This document shows positions 45,829 through 56,336 of a stretch of 64,000 nucleotides of DNA, piece after piece. The notes under the pieces were generated by a model. The model ran no database searches. It saw only the letters and a list, made by a program, of their open reading frames with translations, and had not been told where the DNA came from. The position numbers and the translations under genes are program-made. The DNA is from Methylophaga pinxianii (lineage in GTDB: Bacteria > Pseudomonadota > Gammaproteobacteria > Nitrosococcales > Methylophagaceae), in NCBI RefSeq assembly GCF_020447225.1, contig NZ_JAJAEO010000189.1:82223-146222 (forward strand), read 5' to 3'. Each line of letters opens with the position of its first letter. The first letter of the stretch is position 1.

Positions 45829-48105
45829 TTAAAATGTCGATCCCAATGAAAACTGGAATATTTCGGTTTCATCATCCGGCTGATCTCGCAGCGGAGCAGC
45901 AATACTAAACGACATTGCTCCAAATGGCGAAATCCAAATTGCTGAAAGACCGGTTGAATAACGCAACAAATCAGCTTCAAAACTTTGATCGACATCATAT
46001 ACGTTACCCACATCCACGAAAGTGCTCAAGCGGAATGAGCGTAAAGCTTTCTTCATGAATGGAATAGGGAAAATAACTTCTGCACCACCGGTGACCATCA
46101 GGTTACCACCAAGTGGCTGATCCGCTTCCCGGACGCCCAGTGTATTTGCTCTAAAGCCACGTACACTGCGGATACCGCCTGCATAGAAGTTCTGGAAGAA
46201 CGGGAACTGTTCACTATCACCATAGGCCTTACCGTAACCAAGGTCAGTACGCAAGGCAAAGGTAAAGGTATCATTGATAGGCGTGTACCAATTATTGCGA
46301 TAACGCAGTTTGTAATACTGCAAATCACCAATTGGAGTGGCGACCTCAGCAGAGAGACTTTGAGATGACCCGCTCGTAGGCAATATCGCATTATCACGTG
46401 AGTCACTTGACCACCCCAGAGTCACCGGGAACGCATGGAATGAATCGCCTTCGGTCTCGATAAAATCATCATAACGTGTAATGTCGTTATCACTCGGAAC
46501 ATCCAATTGGGTGTTTTCATAACCGAAGGCCAGGTTGATTCGATTATTTTCTGAAATCGGTATACCAAAATTAATGTCACCGCCAAAGACGTCTGTGGTG
46601 TAGTTGGCAATATTCGCTTCAAAGGCATCCGTTTCACGATAGAAAAGGTTAAACCCCTGACTGATACCATCAACTGTGGCAAATGGATTGGTGTAACCAA
46701 AGCTGTAGACCGTATTCACTCGGCTGTTGTTAAAACCAAAGCGTACATGTTTACCACTGCCAAAAAAGTTTTTCTGAGTCACGTTGGCGTTAAAGATAAT
46801 CCCGTCTGATTGTGAGTACCCCACACCCGCTGACAAACTACCCGAGGCCATTTCGGTAACGGCAAAATCCAGATCAACCTGATCAGAAGTGCCTGCAACA
46901 GGTACTGTTTCTACGTTCACGTCTTCGAAATAGCCCAAACGGGAAATACGTTCACGAGATAACTCAACATCACCGGTCGAAATCCAGGCAGATTCTTGTT
47001 GGCGCATTTCCTGGCGTAATACTTCATCACGGGTTTTGCTGTTGCCAGAGATGTTGATACGTCTGACATAAGCACGACGTCCCGGATCAACAAAGAAAGT
47101 CAGATCAACTTCGCGCGTTTCACGATCGATGTCAGGGACGGCATTTACGTTTGCAAAGGCATAACCATCATTACCCAAGCGATCGGTCAGTCTTTCTGAA
47201 CTGGAAGTAATAGCTTTTCTGGAGAATACAGAATTCTTCCGTATCGTAACCAAATCAAATAATTCAGCTTCCGGCACAATCAGATTACCTGCCAGTCTGA
47301 CTTCATTGATTTTATAGCGCTCACCTTCAGAGATATTCACGGTGATAAACATTTGCTTTTTATCATCCGAGATAGTCACCTGAGTTGATTCCACGGTGAA
47401 ATCAACATAACCACGATCCAGATAAAATGAACGTAAGGTTTCCAGATCAGCAGATAATTTTTGACGTGAATATTGATTGTCTTTGGTCAGCGAAGATAAC
47501 CAACCACCTGTTGTAGACTCTAATTCCTCAAGCAACTCTGAATCTTCATAGGATTCGTTGCCGACGATGTTTATTTCTCCGATAGTAGCAACCACGCCTT
47601 CAGCCATATTGATACGGACGGCTACCCGGTTACGCGACAGCGGAGTAACCTCAGAGGTAATATTCACACCGTATTTACCACGACTGAAATACTGACGTTG
47701 TAATTCGAGCTCAACCCTTTCCAGCATCGCCTGTTCAAACACCTGGCCTTCGGCAAAACCAATCTGGCGTAATGATTTGGTCAATTCATCACTATCCAGA
47801 TCTTTGTTACCAACAAACTCAATACTGGAAATAGCAGGACGCTCACTGACTTTGATAACAAGTACGCCCTCATCCCGCTCAACCTGAACATCATTGAAAT
47901 ATTTTGATTTAAAAAGCGAACGAATAATGCCACGGACATCGTTTTCCGTCAGCTCATCACCAACCTTGACGGGCAAAAAGTTAAAAACCGTTCCAGCAGA
48001 AATTCGTTGTAAACCCTCTACTCGAATATCTTTGATAATAAATTCCTCGGCCCAGGCTGCGGAGGATAACAAGATGAGCGTCAGTGCTGTGATGATTTGT
48101 TTCAT
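45829..48105 (-). CDS. bamA: Outer-membrane assembly factor BamA
   Basis: 758 residues. Signal peptide MKQIITALTLILLSSAAWA; five POTRA domains (FIIKDIRVEGLQRISAGTVFN, ISSIEFVGNKDLDSDEL, ...); then a 16-strand barrel with the conserved region GGIRSVRGFRANTLGV and a final aromatic Phe (FQFSLGSTF). It folds and inserts outer-membrane beta-barrels. ATG 48105 is chosen over a 16-residue longer frame because it starts the signal peptide. It lies between rseP and skp as in E. coli. Confidence 0.97.
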   Translation of the reverse strand: MKQIITALTLILLSSAAWAEEFIIKDIRVEGLQRISAGTVFNFLPVKVGDELTENDVRGIIRSLFKSKYFNDVQVERDEGVLVIKVSERPAISSIEFVGNKDLDSDELTKSLRQIGFAEGQVFEQAMLERVELELQRQYFSRGKYGVNITSEVTPLSRNRVAVRINMAEGVVATIGEINIVGNESYEDSELLEELESTTGGWLSSLTKDNQYSRQKLSADLETLRSFYLDRGYVDFTVESTQVTISDDKKQMFITVNISEGERYKINEVRLAGNLIVPEAELFDLVTIRKNSVFSRKAITSSSERLTDRLGNDGYAFANVNAVPDIDRETREVDLTFFVDPGRRAYVRRINISGNSKTRDEVLRQEMRQQESAWISTGDVELSRERISRLGYFEDVNVETVPVAGTSDQVDLDFAVTEMASGSLSAGVGYSQSDGIIFNANVTQKNFFGSGKHVRFGFNNSRVNTVYSFGYTNPFATVDGISQGFNLFYRETDAFEANIANYTTDVFGGDINFGIPISENNRINLAFGYENTQLDVPSDNDITRYDDFIETEGDSFHAFPVTLGWSSDSRDNAILPTSGSSQSLSAEVATPIGDLQYYKLRYRNNWYTPINDTFTFALRTDLGYGKAYGDSEQFPFFQNFYAGGIRSVRGFRANTLGVREADQPLGGNLMVTGGAEVIFPIPFMKKALRSFRLSTFVDVGNVYDVDQSFEADLLRYSTGLSAIWISPFGAMSFSIAAPLRDQPDDETEIFQFSLGSTF

Positions 48106-48161
48106 TGTTGTTTTACAGTCAGTCAGCCGAAGAAATCGTAAGTGTACCTGCAATATGTGGA

Positions 48162-49499
48162 TTAGCCAATCAGACGAGCAATGTCATTTGTAAAAGCAAA
48201 TACCATCAAGAGCAGAATCAAAAATAATCCAATTTTTTGTGCTTGAATTTGCACGGACTCAGGTAAAGGTTTACCGCGAACCCATTCAAAAAAATACATC
48301 AGCAGATGCCCGCCATCAAGTACCGGTACAGGCAACAAATTCAAAATGCCCAAACTGATGCTGATCATGGCCAGAAAACTCATAAAGGCGATTAAACCTT
48401 GTTGCGCCGAATCTCCGGCGAATTGAGCGATGGCAATGGGACCGCCAAGGTTATCACTAGAAACAGTACCAACTAGCATGCCCCATAAACCACTTAATGT
48501 TGTCACGCTGAATTGCCAGGTTTGTATCACGGCCTGTGGCACTGCAGCAAAGGGGCCATAGCGCAATTCTGCTTGCCATTCGGCGGGAATTTCAAAGGCC
48601 TCCGTGTTGACTGCCGCCCCTATTCGACCAACGCCATTTTCATCAGCAGTCGGGGTGATCGTCAGGCTTTGCATTTGTCCATTGCGCAGAATTTCAATAG
48701 CTATTGGCTGATCGGCATGACGCTGAATTAACGATACCCATGATTGCCAACTTGATAACCGTTCACCATCTGCAGAAATTAATTCATCACCCGCTAGCAA
48801 ACCAGCTTGTTCTGCAGGACTGTCTGCCACAATATTACCCAGAACAGGCGGCATATCGGGTTGCTGCATTTTGATGCCAAGTTGTGAAAACAATGACCCC
48901 GCATCATCAAGGCCAAGTCTGGGCAAGGTAAGTTGTTTGTTAGTCTCAACATCCGTACTTTGCGTTGTCAACGTGATGGTTTCGCCATCCTGTGCCAATT
49001 TCAACAATTGTTGAAACAAGCTGTTAACCGTGGGAGTGGCTTTACCATTCACCGCAATAATTGTTTCCCCGCTATATAGTTCAGCCTGTGAGGCGGGTGA
49101 ATCTGTTGTCACCTCAGCAATAATCGGTTTTATACCGGGTACGCCCATCACCAGAATGGCCCAATAGGCAAACACAGCAAATAACAGATTGGCAATCGGT
49201 CCGGCAGAGACGATGGCGACACGATTTCTTAAGGACTGGCGATTAAAGGTTTGGTTGAGATCTGCGTCTGCTACCGGGCCTTCCCGCTCGTCTAGCATTT
49301 TGACATATCCACCCAGTGGAAGGGCTGCAATGACAAACTCGGTGCCATTTTTTAGTTGCTTTGACCACAGTTTTTGCCCAAACCCCACCGAGAAACGTAA
49401 GACTTTCACCCCGCAACGCCTTGCTACCCAGTAATGGCCAAACTCATGTATAACCACCAGCAAGCTCAGTGCAATGATGAAAAATATTAGTGACTGCAT
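48162..49499 (-). CDS. rseP: Site-2 protease RseP
   Basis: 445 residues, inner-membrane zinc metalloprotease. HEFGH active site at 18-22, two PDZ domains (around GNIVADSPAEQAGLLAGDELIS and the preceding ASQAELYSGETIIAVNG), and the NLLPVPVLDGGHLLMY motif in a later helix. It cuts RseA to release sigmaE during envelope stress. It overlaps the end of dxr by 13 bp. Confidence 0.96.
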   Translation of the reverse strand: MQSLIFFIIALSLLVVIHEFGHYWVARRCGVKVLRFSVGFGQKLWSKQLKNGTEFVIAALPLGGYVKMLDEREGPVADADLNQTFNRQSLRNRVAIVSAGPIANLLFAVFAYWAILVMGVPGIKPIIAEVTTDSPASQAELYSGETIIAVNGKATPTVNSLFQQLLKLAQDGETITLTTQSTDVETNKQLTLPRLGLDDAGSLFSQLGIKMQQPDMPPVLGNIVADSPAEQAGLLAGDELISADGERLSSWQSWVSLIQRHADQPIAIEILRNGQMQSLTITPTADENGVGRIGAAVNTEAFEIPAEWQAELRYGPFAAVPQAVIQTWQFSVTTLSGLWGMLVGTVSSDNLGGPIAIAQFAGDSAQQGLIAFMSFLAMISISLGILNLLPVPVLDGGHLLMYFFEWVRGKPLPESVQIQAQKIGLFLILLLMVFAFTNDIARLIG

Positions 49500-50677
49500 A
49501 CAACCCGCATTTGTTGTTGGGCAACTGCTCTGGCCATTTTATCGGCAGCTAAAATTTGTTCCAGTGAATCAGCCGGGGTAATGCTGACATTTTCTAATAC
49601 CTCAGCAATGATACGTGCAATATCAGTGAATTTGATTTGCCGATTCAGAAAAGCTTCGACAGCCACTTCATTAGCGGCGTTCAGAATAGCGGTACTGGTA
49701 CCACCGGTATTTAATGCTTGATAAGCAAGTGCCAGACAGGGAAACCGTTCAAACTCCGCAGCTGCAAAATCAAGCCTGCCAGCTTTAACCAGATCTAAAG
49801 GTTCAACACCTGAGTCAATTCTTTGTGGCCAAGCAAGGGTATTCGTAATAGGCGTGCGCATATCGGGATTTCCCATCTGTGCCAATACCGAGCCATCCAT
49901 ATAATCCACCATCGAATGAATGATACTTTGGCGATGCAATACCACTTCAATCTTCGCGCTCGGCATACCGAACAGCCAATGGGCTTCAATAACTTCCAAG
50001 CCTTTATTCATCATCGTCGCCGAATCAACAGAAATTTTCTGTCCCATGGACCAGTTGGGATGAGCCACGGCCTGTTCCGGAGTGACTGATTCCAGATCGG
50101 CAAGAGCCCAATCACGAAATGGACCACCTGAAGCGGTCAGGATAATGCGGCGAATGCCTTGGTGTTCAAATTGATATTGCTGGGTTTCACCGACAGGCAG
50201 GCATTGCCATATGGCGTTATGTTCGCTATCTACTGGCAATAGAACGGCATTATTTGCCTGCACCTCACGCATCAGTAATGCACCACTCATGACCAAGGCT
50301 TCTTTGTTTGCCAACAGAATTCTTTTACCGGCTTTTGCAGCAGCTAAGGTAGGTAGCAATCCCGCAGCCCCCACAATTGCCGCGACAACAATATCGGTTT
50401 GCTCAGTACCGGAAATGATTTCCAGTGCTTGTATACCACTTTGAACCTGAACGGGCGAACCCGCTTCGCGCAATTTGCTTTCCAATTGACAGGCCGAGTC
50501 TGGGCATAACATAACAGCAATTGTGGGTTGAAACTGCAGACATTGCTCGAACAAGGTATCCACTGATTTATTCGCGGCAAGTGCATAGACATTATATTTT
50601 TCAGGGTGTCGCTGTAGTACATCCAAAGTACTGATGCCAATTGAACCAGTGGAGCCTAGAATCGTTACCTGCTGCAT
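49487..50677 (-). CDS. dxr: 1-deoxy-D-xylulose 5-phosphate reductoisomerase
   Basis: 396 residues. NADPH-dependent second step of the MEP pathway. VTILGSTGSIGISTLDVL Rossmann start, LPVDSEHNAIWQCL substrate/metal segment, ASGGPFRDW, HPNWSMGQKISVDSATMMNKGLEVIEA. It follows dxs function in this window (11259). ATGA overlap with the cdsA stop fixes ATG 50677; an upstream TTG adds only seven residues. Confidence 0.97.
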   Translation of the reverse strand: MQQVTILGSTGSIGISTLDVLQRHPEKYNVYALAANKSVDTLFEQCLQFQPTIAVMLCPDSACQLESKLREAGSPVQVQSGIQALEIISGTEQTDIVVAAIVGAAGLLPTLAAAKAGKRILLANKEALVMSGALLMREVQANNAVLLPVDSEHNAIWQCLPVGETQQYQFEHQGIRRIILTASGGPFRDWALADLESVTPEQAVAHPNWSMGQKISVDSATMMNKGLEVIEAHWLFGMPSAKIEVVLHRQSIIHSMVDYMDGSVLAQMGNPDMRTPITNTLAWPQRIDSGVEPLDLVKAGRLDFAAAEFERFPCLALAYQALNTGGTSTAILNAANEVAVEAFLNRQIKFTDIARIIAEVLENVSITPADSLEQILAADKMARAVAQQQMRVVCSH

Positions 50678-51501
50678 CAAAAGTGACCTGTCAGCCAAAC
50701 CAGCGCGGCAAAAAATGGAACGGCTGCCAATAGACTGTCTACCCTGTCCAGAATTCCACCATGACCCGGCAATAAATGTCCACTGTCCTTTATATGAAAA
50801 CTGCGTTTAAACAGGCTTTCAAATAAATCGCCACTCACCGAAATCAATCCCGTTGCCACACTGACAAGTAGCCATGTAAACAAAGAAATACTTTGAGATA
50901 CACCTAACAGATAAGCGATGACGCTCCAGACAGCGACCAAAGTTATCGCTCCGATTAAACCCTCTATGGTTTTATTGGGGCTGATGGCAGTGGCCAGAGC
51001 ATGCTTTCCCCAGCGTTTTCCCGCAAAATAACCGCCAGTGTCCGCCAGCCAGACACTGATTAAAACGTAGAGAACTAATATAGGTCCGTCCGATGCCAAA
51101 CCATGCAGCCATACCGCACTGTATACGAATAACAAAGTCACCAGCATGCTCAGAAAATAGGTAAATACTTTATGGCGGAAACAACGGGCAAGAAAAGCAG
51201 AAAGTGGCTTGTGCGCATAGATCACAGTGATCACACTGATCAATAACCAGAAAATTAAACCACTTAATAGCATTTGGTTAATACTGGCCATTGTGAATAC
51301 AACGGCTAATACAGCAATAAATGAGGCTGCAGCGAGGGTTTTAGCCAAAGTGTTGATACCAGCCATGGTTAACCACTCCCACATTGCCATTAGTGAGATA
51401 ACGGCGACCAAAGCAATAAAGCCAATACTGGGCAGCAGCAATATCGCCATTATAACCAGTGGGATAAGTACTGCAGCCGTTAGTAGTCGCTGTTTAAGCA
51501 T
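50677..51501 (-). CDS. cdsA: Phosphatidate cytidylyltransferase
   Basis: 274 residues with about eight membrane spans. It makes CDP-diacylglycerol for phospholipid synthesis. The CdsA signature is near the C-terminus: SVSGDLFESLFKRSFHIKDSGHLLPGHGGILDRVDS. ATG 51501 (MLKQRLLTAAVLIPL) has a GCGGA at good spacing and matches relatives; an ATG two codons earlier is possible. Overlaps uppS by 8 bp. Confidence 0.96.
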   Translation of the reverse strand: MLKQRLLTAAVLIPLVIMAILLLPSIGFIALVAVISLMAMWEWLTMAGINTLAKTLAAASFIAVLAVVFTMASINQMLLSGLIFWLLISVITVIYAHKPLSAFLARCFRHKVFTYFLSMLVTLLFVYSAVWLHGLASDGPILVLYVLISVWLADTGGYFAGKRWGKHALATAISPNKTIEGLIGAITLVAVWSVIAYLLGVSQSISLFTWLLVSVATGLISVSGDLFESLFKRSFHIKDSGHLLPGHGGILDRVDSLLAAVPFFAALVWLTGHF

Positions 51502-52240
51502 CTTCATTTCCGCTGAGCTGTTCCGAAGTTCGGCCGAAACGACGTTCACGGCTTGAAAAGGATTCAATGGCAATGTCTAAATCCTGTGCCGTAAATTCAG
51601 GCCATAATTTTTCGGTGAAATATAATTCGGTGTAAGCCAGCTGCCACAACAGAAAATTGCTGATACGTTGCTCACCACCCGTCCGGATGAACAGGTCGGG
51701 TTCAGGTAAATCGGCGGTCACGAGATGACTGGCTAACAACGTTTCATCAATTTGTTCGGGTTGCAGTTCGCCGGATTGAATTTTATTGGCAATCTGACGA
51801 ACAGATTGTGTGATATCCCAGCGGCCACCATAGTTGGCGGCAATATTCAAAATTAACCCGTCATTTTCAATAGTTAATGCCATCGCATCCGCTATTTGTT
51901 GCTGTAAAGGCGCTGAAAACCGGCTGATATCGCCGATAATATTTAGACGGATATTATTCTTGTGCAGTCTTTTAACCTGGTTTTCCAGTGCATGACTGAA
52001 TAATTCCATTAATAAATTGACTTCCTTACCGGGCCGACGCCAATTTTCACTACTGAAAGCAAAGAGACTAAGAACTTCTACACCCGTTGCTACGCAATGC
52101 TTAACAATGCCTTCAACCGCTCTGACACCGGCACGATGTCCCATAAATCGAGGCTGCAACCGCTGTTTTGCCCAGCGACCATTGCCATCCATGATGATAG
52201 CAATGTGTCTGGGAATGGAACGGCTGGATGATTTCATCAA
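51494..52240 (-). CDS. uppS: Undecaprenyl diphosphate synthase
   Basis: 248 residues. cis-prenyl transferase: HIAIIMDGNGRWAKQR with the catalytic Asp, GHRAGVRAVEGIV, SLFAFSSENWRRPGKEV, and DLFIRTGGEQRISNFLLWQLAYTELYF. It makes the lipid carrier for peptidoglycan and O-antigen from IspA's farnesyl diphosphate. Confidence 0.97.
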   Translation of the reverse strand: MMKSSSRSIPRHIAIIMDGNGRWAKQRLQPRFMGHRAGVRAVEGIVKHCVATGVEVLSLFAFSSENWRRPGKEVNLLMELFSHALENQVKRLHKNNIRLNIIGDISRFSAPLQQQIADAMALTIENDGLILNIAANYGGRWDITQSVRQIANKIQSGELQPEQIDETLLASHLVTADLPEPDLFIRTGGEQRISNFLLWQLAYTELYFTEKLWPEFTAQDLDIAIESFSSRERRFGRTSEQLSGNEDA

Positions 52241-52260
52241 TATGGCTAAGCCTGACTGGC

Positions 52261-52818
52261 TTAGACCGCCATCAAATCAGTTTCTTTTTCGGCCAGCACG
52301 TCGTCAATTTGCTTGATGGTGCTATCGGTCAGTTTCTGAATAGCTTCCTCTGCACCGCGCTGCTCATCTTCAGAAATCGCTTTATCTTTCAACAAATCTT
52401 TCAAGCTGCCATTTGCATCACGACGAATATTACGTACAGCAATACGGGCATTTTCTGCTTCAGATTTAGCCACTTTAACTAAATCTTTACGGCGCTCTTC
52501 GGTTAACGGTGGAATTGGAATACGAATAGTCATGCCCGCACTGTTTGGGTTAACGCCCAAATCAGAAGTCATGATGGCTTTTTCAATCACGGAAACCATG
52601 TTTTTTTCCCATGGTGTCACAGTAATGGTTCTTGAATCTTCAATGCCCACGCTGGCAACCTGACTTAATGGAACGTCAGAGCCGTAATAAGGCACGGTGA
52701 CATGATCTAATAAACTGGTATGTGCGCGGCCAGCACGAATTTTCGCCAGTGCAGTACTCAGAGCGGCAACACTTTTTTGCATCCGATCTGCTGCATCTTT
52801 TTGAATATCATTAATCAT
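52261..52818 (-). CDS. frr: Ribosome recycling factor
   Basis: 185 residues, full length. [61 protein letters not shown] and [10 protein letters not shown]-type ending. With EF-G it splits terminated ribosomes. Eight bp after pyrH. Confidence 0.97.
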   Translation of the reverse strand: MINDIQKDAADRMQKSVAALSTALAKIRAGRAHTSLLDHVTVPYYGSDVPLSQVASVGIEDSRTITVTPWEKNMVSVIEKAIMTSDLGVNPNSAGMTIRIPIPPLTEERRKDLVKVAKSEAENARIAVRNIRRDANGSLKDLLKDKAISEDEQRGAEEAIQKLTDSTIKQIDDVLAEKETDLMAV

Positions 52819-52826
52819 GATTTGTC

Positions 52827-53552
52827 CTATTTCACCAATGTTCCAACATTTTTACCGTAAACAATATCCGTCAGATTACCGTAACGATGCACATCAAAAA
52901 CCCTTAACGGCATTTTCTGTTCCTGACACATCACCACTGCGGTAGTGTCCATAACGCCAAGACGATTGTTGATCACTTCATCGTAAGACAACGTGTCATA
53001 TCGAACAGCATCAGGATTTTTTTGTGGGTCAGCATCATACACACCATCGACTTGAGTCGCCTTCAGCATCAGCTCGGCACCGATTTCTACAGCGCGTAAG
53101 CTGGCTGCAGAGTCCGTGGTAAAAAATGGATTTCCCGTACCGGCAGCAAAAATGACCACCCGGCCTTTTTCCAAATGCCGAATCGCGCGACGGCGCAGAT
53201 AATCTTCACAAACTTCATGGATACGGATTGCGGACATGACACGGCAGAATGTTCCATTACGTTCCAGCGCATCCTGCAGTGCCAGCGCATTTAATACGGT
53301 TGCCAACATGCCCATGTGATCAGCACTGACTCTATCCATACCGCTGGCCGCAAGACCGGCACCACGGAAAATATTGCCACCACCAATCACAATACCGAGC
53401 TGAACACCCTGGGCATTCAGTTCAGATATTTCTTGAGCAAATCGGGAAATCACCTCGGGTTGAATGCCATACTCGGCATTTCCCATTAAAGCCTCCCCGC
53501 TCAGCTTGAGCAGGATGCGCTTATAAACCGGCTGACTTCCCGATGTTGTCAT
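52827..53552 (-). CDS. pyrH: UMP kinase
   Basis: 241 residues. Amino-acid-kinase fold: [58 protein letters not shown]. Phosphorylates UMP to UDP, allosterically controlled by GTP and UTP. Follows tsf by 3 bp. Confidence 0.97.
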   Translation of the reverse strand: MTTSGSQPVYKRILLKLSGEALMGNAEYGIQPEVISRFAQEISELNAQGVQLGIVIGGGNIFRGAGLAASGMDRVSADHMGMLATVLNALALQDALERNGTFCRVMSAIRIHEVCEDYLRRRAIRHLEKGRVVIFAAGTGNPFFTTDSAASLRAVEIGAELMLKATQVDGVYDADPQKNPDAVRYDTLSYDEVINNRLGVMDTTAVVMCQEQKMPLRVFDVHRYGNLTDIVYGKNVGTLVK

Positions 53553-53555
53553 AAT

Positions 53556-54437
53556 TTAATTTCCTCGTGCCTGAGCCATGACCTCTTCAGCAAAGTTATC
53601 TGCTTTTTTCTCGATACCTTCACCGACTTCAAAGCAGGCAAAACCTTCAACTGTTGCACCAGCTTGTTTAACCAGCTTCTCAACAGTGACATCCGGATCT
53701 TTTACAAAAGCCTGGCCCAGCAAACTGATTTCGTTTACAAACTTGCTCATGCGGCCTTCAATCATTTTTTCAACAATCGCTTCTGGCTTGCCGCTTTCAC
53801 GTGCTTGAGTCGCTACGATGTCACGTTCTTTTTGCAATAATTCTTCTGGCAATTCATCCGCTGAAACCGCTTGTGGACGGCTGGCAGCAACATGCATTGC
53901 CAAATCTCTTGCCAGATTCTCATCACCACCATTCAATTGAACCAGTGTACCGATACGGTCACCATGACGGTAAGCTCCGATAACACCTGTTTCTGAGTTC
54001 ATCAACGTGAAACGACGTACTTGAATGTTTTCACCAATTTTTGCAATCAAAGATTGGCGAACCGTATCAATGCTTTCACCGTTGCTCAAGGTTAATTGCA
54101 ACAACGCATCAACATCCGCTGGTTGTGCTTCAAGCACTTTCTTCGCAACTGCATCAACGAAATTTACAAAATCATCTGCTTTTGCAACGAAATCTGTTTC
54201 AGAGTTGACTTCAAGCATTACTGCTTGTTTGTTGTCAGCACTGGTTTCAATTGCAATCACACCTTCGGCAGCAACTCGGTCAGACTTTTTGTCGGCTTTA
54301 GCCAGACCAGATTTGCGCATTTCCTCAATGGCGACTTCAATATCACCGTTAGATTCCACCAATGCTTTTTTGCATTCCATCATGCCGGAGCCAGTACGCT
54401 CACGCAGTTCTTTTACTAAAGCTGCAGTTATAGCCAT
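53556..54437 (-). CDS. tsf: Elongation factor Ts
   Basis: 293 residues from ATG 54437 ([26 protein letters not shown]), with AAGGG upstream. [14 protein letters not shown] marks the EF-Tu-binding domain. It recycles EF-Tu-GDP. A longer frame upstream would add 21 residues that do not match the family. Confidence 0.97.
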   Translation of the reverse strand: MAITAALVKELRERTGSGMMECKKALVESNGDIEVAIEEMRKSGLAKADKKSDRVAAEGVIAIETSADNKQAVMLEVNSETDFVAKADDFVNFVDAVAKKVLEAQPADVDALLQLTLSNGESIDTVRQSLIAKIGENIQVRRFTLMNSETGVIGAYRHGDRIGTLVQLNGGDENLARDLAMHVAASRPQAVSADELPEELLQKERDIVATQARESGKPEAIVEKMIEGRMSKFVNEISLLGQAFVKDPDVTVEKLVKQAGATVEGFACFEVGEGIEKKADNFAEEVMAQARGN

Positions 54438-54499
54438 TTTCTTGTAACCCTTAAAATCAATTTTTGTGAACGGTCTATTTTGAGACCACACATACGACA

Positions 54500-54523
54500 C
54501 AGGCCCGCGTTTCAGCGAGCCTG
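54500..54523 (-). promoter_or_regulatory. Hairpin in the rpsB-tsf intercistronic gap
   Basis: CAGGCCCGC and GCGAGCCTG pair with one mismatch around GTTTCA. No T run follows on the minus strand, so it is probably an intercistronic structure or attenuator that lowers tsf output relative to rpsB. Confidence 0.5.
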
Positions 54524-54542
54524 CTTAAGTCATTAGCAGAGC

Positions 54543-55295
54543 TTATTCAGCTGCAGCTGGTGCATTTTCTTCTGCAACTTCAACAAATTCATCGCCAGCA
54601 TCACCAGTAGTGACCGATGCACGGCCTTCAATAATGGTGTCAGCAATATTTGCTGTGTACAGACGAATAGCACGCATAGAATCGTCGTTGCCTGGAATTA
54701 CATAGTCAACACCATCAGGATTGCTGTTGGTATCAACCACGGCAATAACAGGAATGCCCAGTTTATTCGCTTCTTGAATAGCAATGCGTTCGTGATCAAC
54801 GTCAATCACAAATAAAGCATCCGGCAGGTTACCCATTTTCTTGATACCACCGATGCTCTTTTCTAATTTTTCTTGCTCACGAGTCAGGTTCAGAACTTCT
54901 TTCTTTTTCAAACCTTCCGTCTTACCTGATTCAATCATCGCTTGAATAGCTTCAAGACGTTTGATTGATTGGCGAACGGTTTGATAGTTGGTCAACATAC
55001 CACCCAACCAGCGACGGTTGACGTAAGGCATGCCACAACGTTCAGCATCTTCACGGATTGAATCTTGAGCAGCACGCTTGGTGCCGACGAACAAAATACG
55101 ACCTTTTTTGGAAGCCAGTTTGCTGACGTAGTTAAGTGCATCGTTGAACATAGGCAGACTGTGCTCTAAGTTCACGATATGAATATTGTTACGTTTACCA
55201 AAGATGTAAGGACCCATTTTTGGGTTCCAGTAACGTGTTTGGTGACCGAAGTGAACGCCAGCTTCAAGCATTTGGCGCATAGTAATTTTAGCCAT
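54543..55295 (-). CDS. rpsB: 30S ribosomal protein S2
   Basis: 250 residues from ATG 55295 ([27 protein letters not shown]). [35 protein letters not shown] and the acidic C-terminus are typical. A frame open 42 residues upstream covers the leader and is not expected to be translated. Confidence 0.98.
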   Translation of the reverse strand: MAKITMRQMLEAGVHFGHQTRYWNPKMGPYIFGKRNNIHIVNLEHSLPMFNDALNYVSKLASKKGRILFVGTKRAAQDSIREDAERCGMPYVNRRWLGGMLTNYQTVRQSIKRLEAIQAMIESGKTEGLKKKEVLNLTREQEKLEKSIGGIKKMGNLPDALFVIDVDHERIAIQEANKLGIPVIAVVDTNSNPDGVDYVIPGNDDSMRAIRLYTANIADTIIEGRASVTTGDAGDEFVEVAEENAPAAAE

Positions 55296-55415
55296 GTTTA
55301 TACCTATATATATGGGGTTAAACCTCCACGTACCCCAGCTATCGACTGATCTGATTTTCCAGACAGCACCCCGAAAACTGTGTCGGCACGTGTGTGATTT
55401 TGCCTTTGCTAAGGC
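55296..55415 (-). promoter_or_regulatory. rpsB 5' leader, possible autoregulatory RNA
   Basis: About 120 bases of transcribed leader separate the predicted start site from the rpsB ATG. It contains a GTGCCGACACAG ... GGGGTGCTGTC region that can pair, placed like the S2-responsive leader known in gammaproteobacteria. Assignment is by position and general resemblance, without a covariance test. Confidence 0.4.
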
Positions 55416-55421
55416 GCGCAT

Positions 55422-55449
55422 ATTATTCCACAGTTACCAACTAAAACAA
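55422..55449 (-). promoter_or_regulatory. rpsB promoter
   Basis: On the minus strand TTGTTT (55444-55449) and AATAAT (55422-55427) are separated by 16 bp, followed by a GC-rich stretch (GCGCGCC), the discriminator typical of stringently controlled ribosomal promoters. Confidence 0.6.
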
Positions 55450-55493
55450 AGCACCAACCGTATATAGGTTGGATTAGCCCGCTTAACTGGTAG

Positions 55494-55521
55494 TTAACGG
55501 CTTTTTACGGCACACTATACT
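55494..55521 (+). promoter_or_regulatory. map promoter
   Basis: TTAACG (55494-55499) and TATACT (55516-55521) with a 16-bp spacer, 35 bp before the map ATG and divergent from the rpsB promoter. Confidence 0.5.
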
Positions 55522-55556
55522 TTGTCTTTTATCGTTAATAGTAATCAGGATCCGGC

Positions 55557-56324
55557 ATGGGTGTGACCATCAAAACAGCAGAAGAAATTGAAAAAATGCG
55601 TGTAGCAGGCAAACTCGCCGCTGACGTATTAACCATGATAGAACCGTATGTCGTCGCGGGCATCACCACTGATGAATTAAACAAAATCTGCCATGATTAT
55701 ATTGTGAACGAACAAAAAGCCATTCCTGCACCGTTAAATTATCATGGGTTTCCCAAATCTATCTGTACATCAGTGAACCACGTTATTTGTCATGGCATCC
55801 CCAGCGATAAAAAACTGAAAGATGGCGACATCATTAATATCGATATCACGGTAATCAAGGACGGTTATCACGGCGACACCAGCAAAATGTTCCATGTCGG
55901 CAAAACTTCGATTCTCGCCCAGAGATTGTCTCGAGTCGCTCGTGAATGCATGCTGATTGGCATTGATATGGTCAAGCCCGGTATCAAACTGGGTGATATT
56001 GGTCATGCCATTCAACAACATGCGGAAAATGAACATTTCTCTGTTGTCCGAGAGTATTGTGGACACGGAATTGGTCAGGTCTTCCACGAAGAACCACAGG
56101 TTTTGCATTATGGTTCGCCTGACACCGGCATGACACTGCAGGCTGGAATGACGTTCACTATCGAACCGATGATAAACGCGGGTAAACGGCAAGTCCGTCA
56201 ACTTCCCGATGGCTGGACAGTCGTCACCAAAGACCGTTCATTATCCGCTCAGTGGGAACATACAATACTGGTGACTGACGATGGTCATGAAATCTTAACC
56301 CTTCGGGATGAAGAACGCTCATAG
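55557..56324 (+). CDS. map: Methionine aminopeptidase, type I
   Basis: 255 residues. Pita-bread fold with metal ligands in NIDITVIKDGYHGDTSKMF (two Asp), GHGIGQVFHEEPQV (His), TIEPMINAG (Glu) and WEHTILV (Glu). Removes initiator methionine. Divergent from rpsB, the conserved arrangement, with glnD 12 bp downstream. Confidence 0.97.
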   Translation: MGVTIKTAEEIEKMRVAGKLAADVLTMIEPYVVAGITTDELNKICHDYIVNEQKAIPAPLNYHGFPKSICTSVNHVICHGIPSDKKLKDGDIINIDITVIKDGYHGDTSKMFHVGKTSILAQRLSRVARECMLIGIDMVKPGIKLGDIGHAIQQHAENEHFSVVREYCGHGIGQVFHEEPQVLHYGSPDTGMTLQAGMTFTIEPMINAGKRQVRQLPDGWTVVTKDRSLSAQWEHTILVTDDGHEILTLRDEERS

Positions 56325-56336
56325 GAGCCTCCGATA

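Noticed and set aside
55296-55421. N-terminal extension of rpsB by 42 residues
   Set aside because: The stretch is the untranslated leader downstream of the promoter; S2 proteins start at the [18 protein letters not shown] point.
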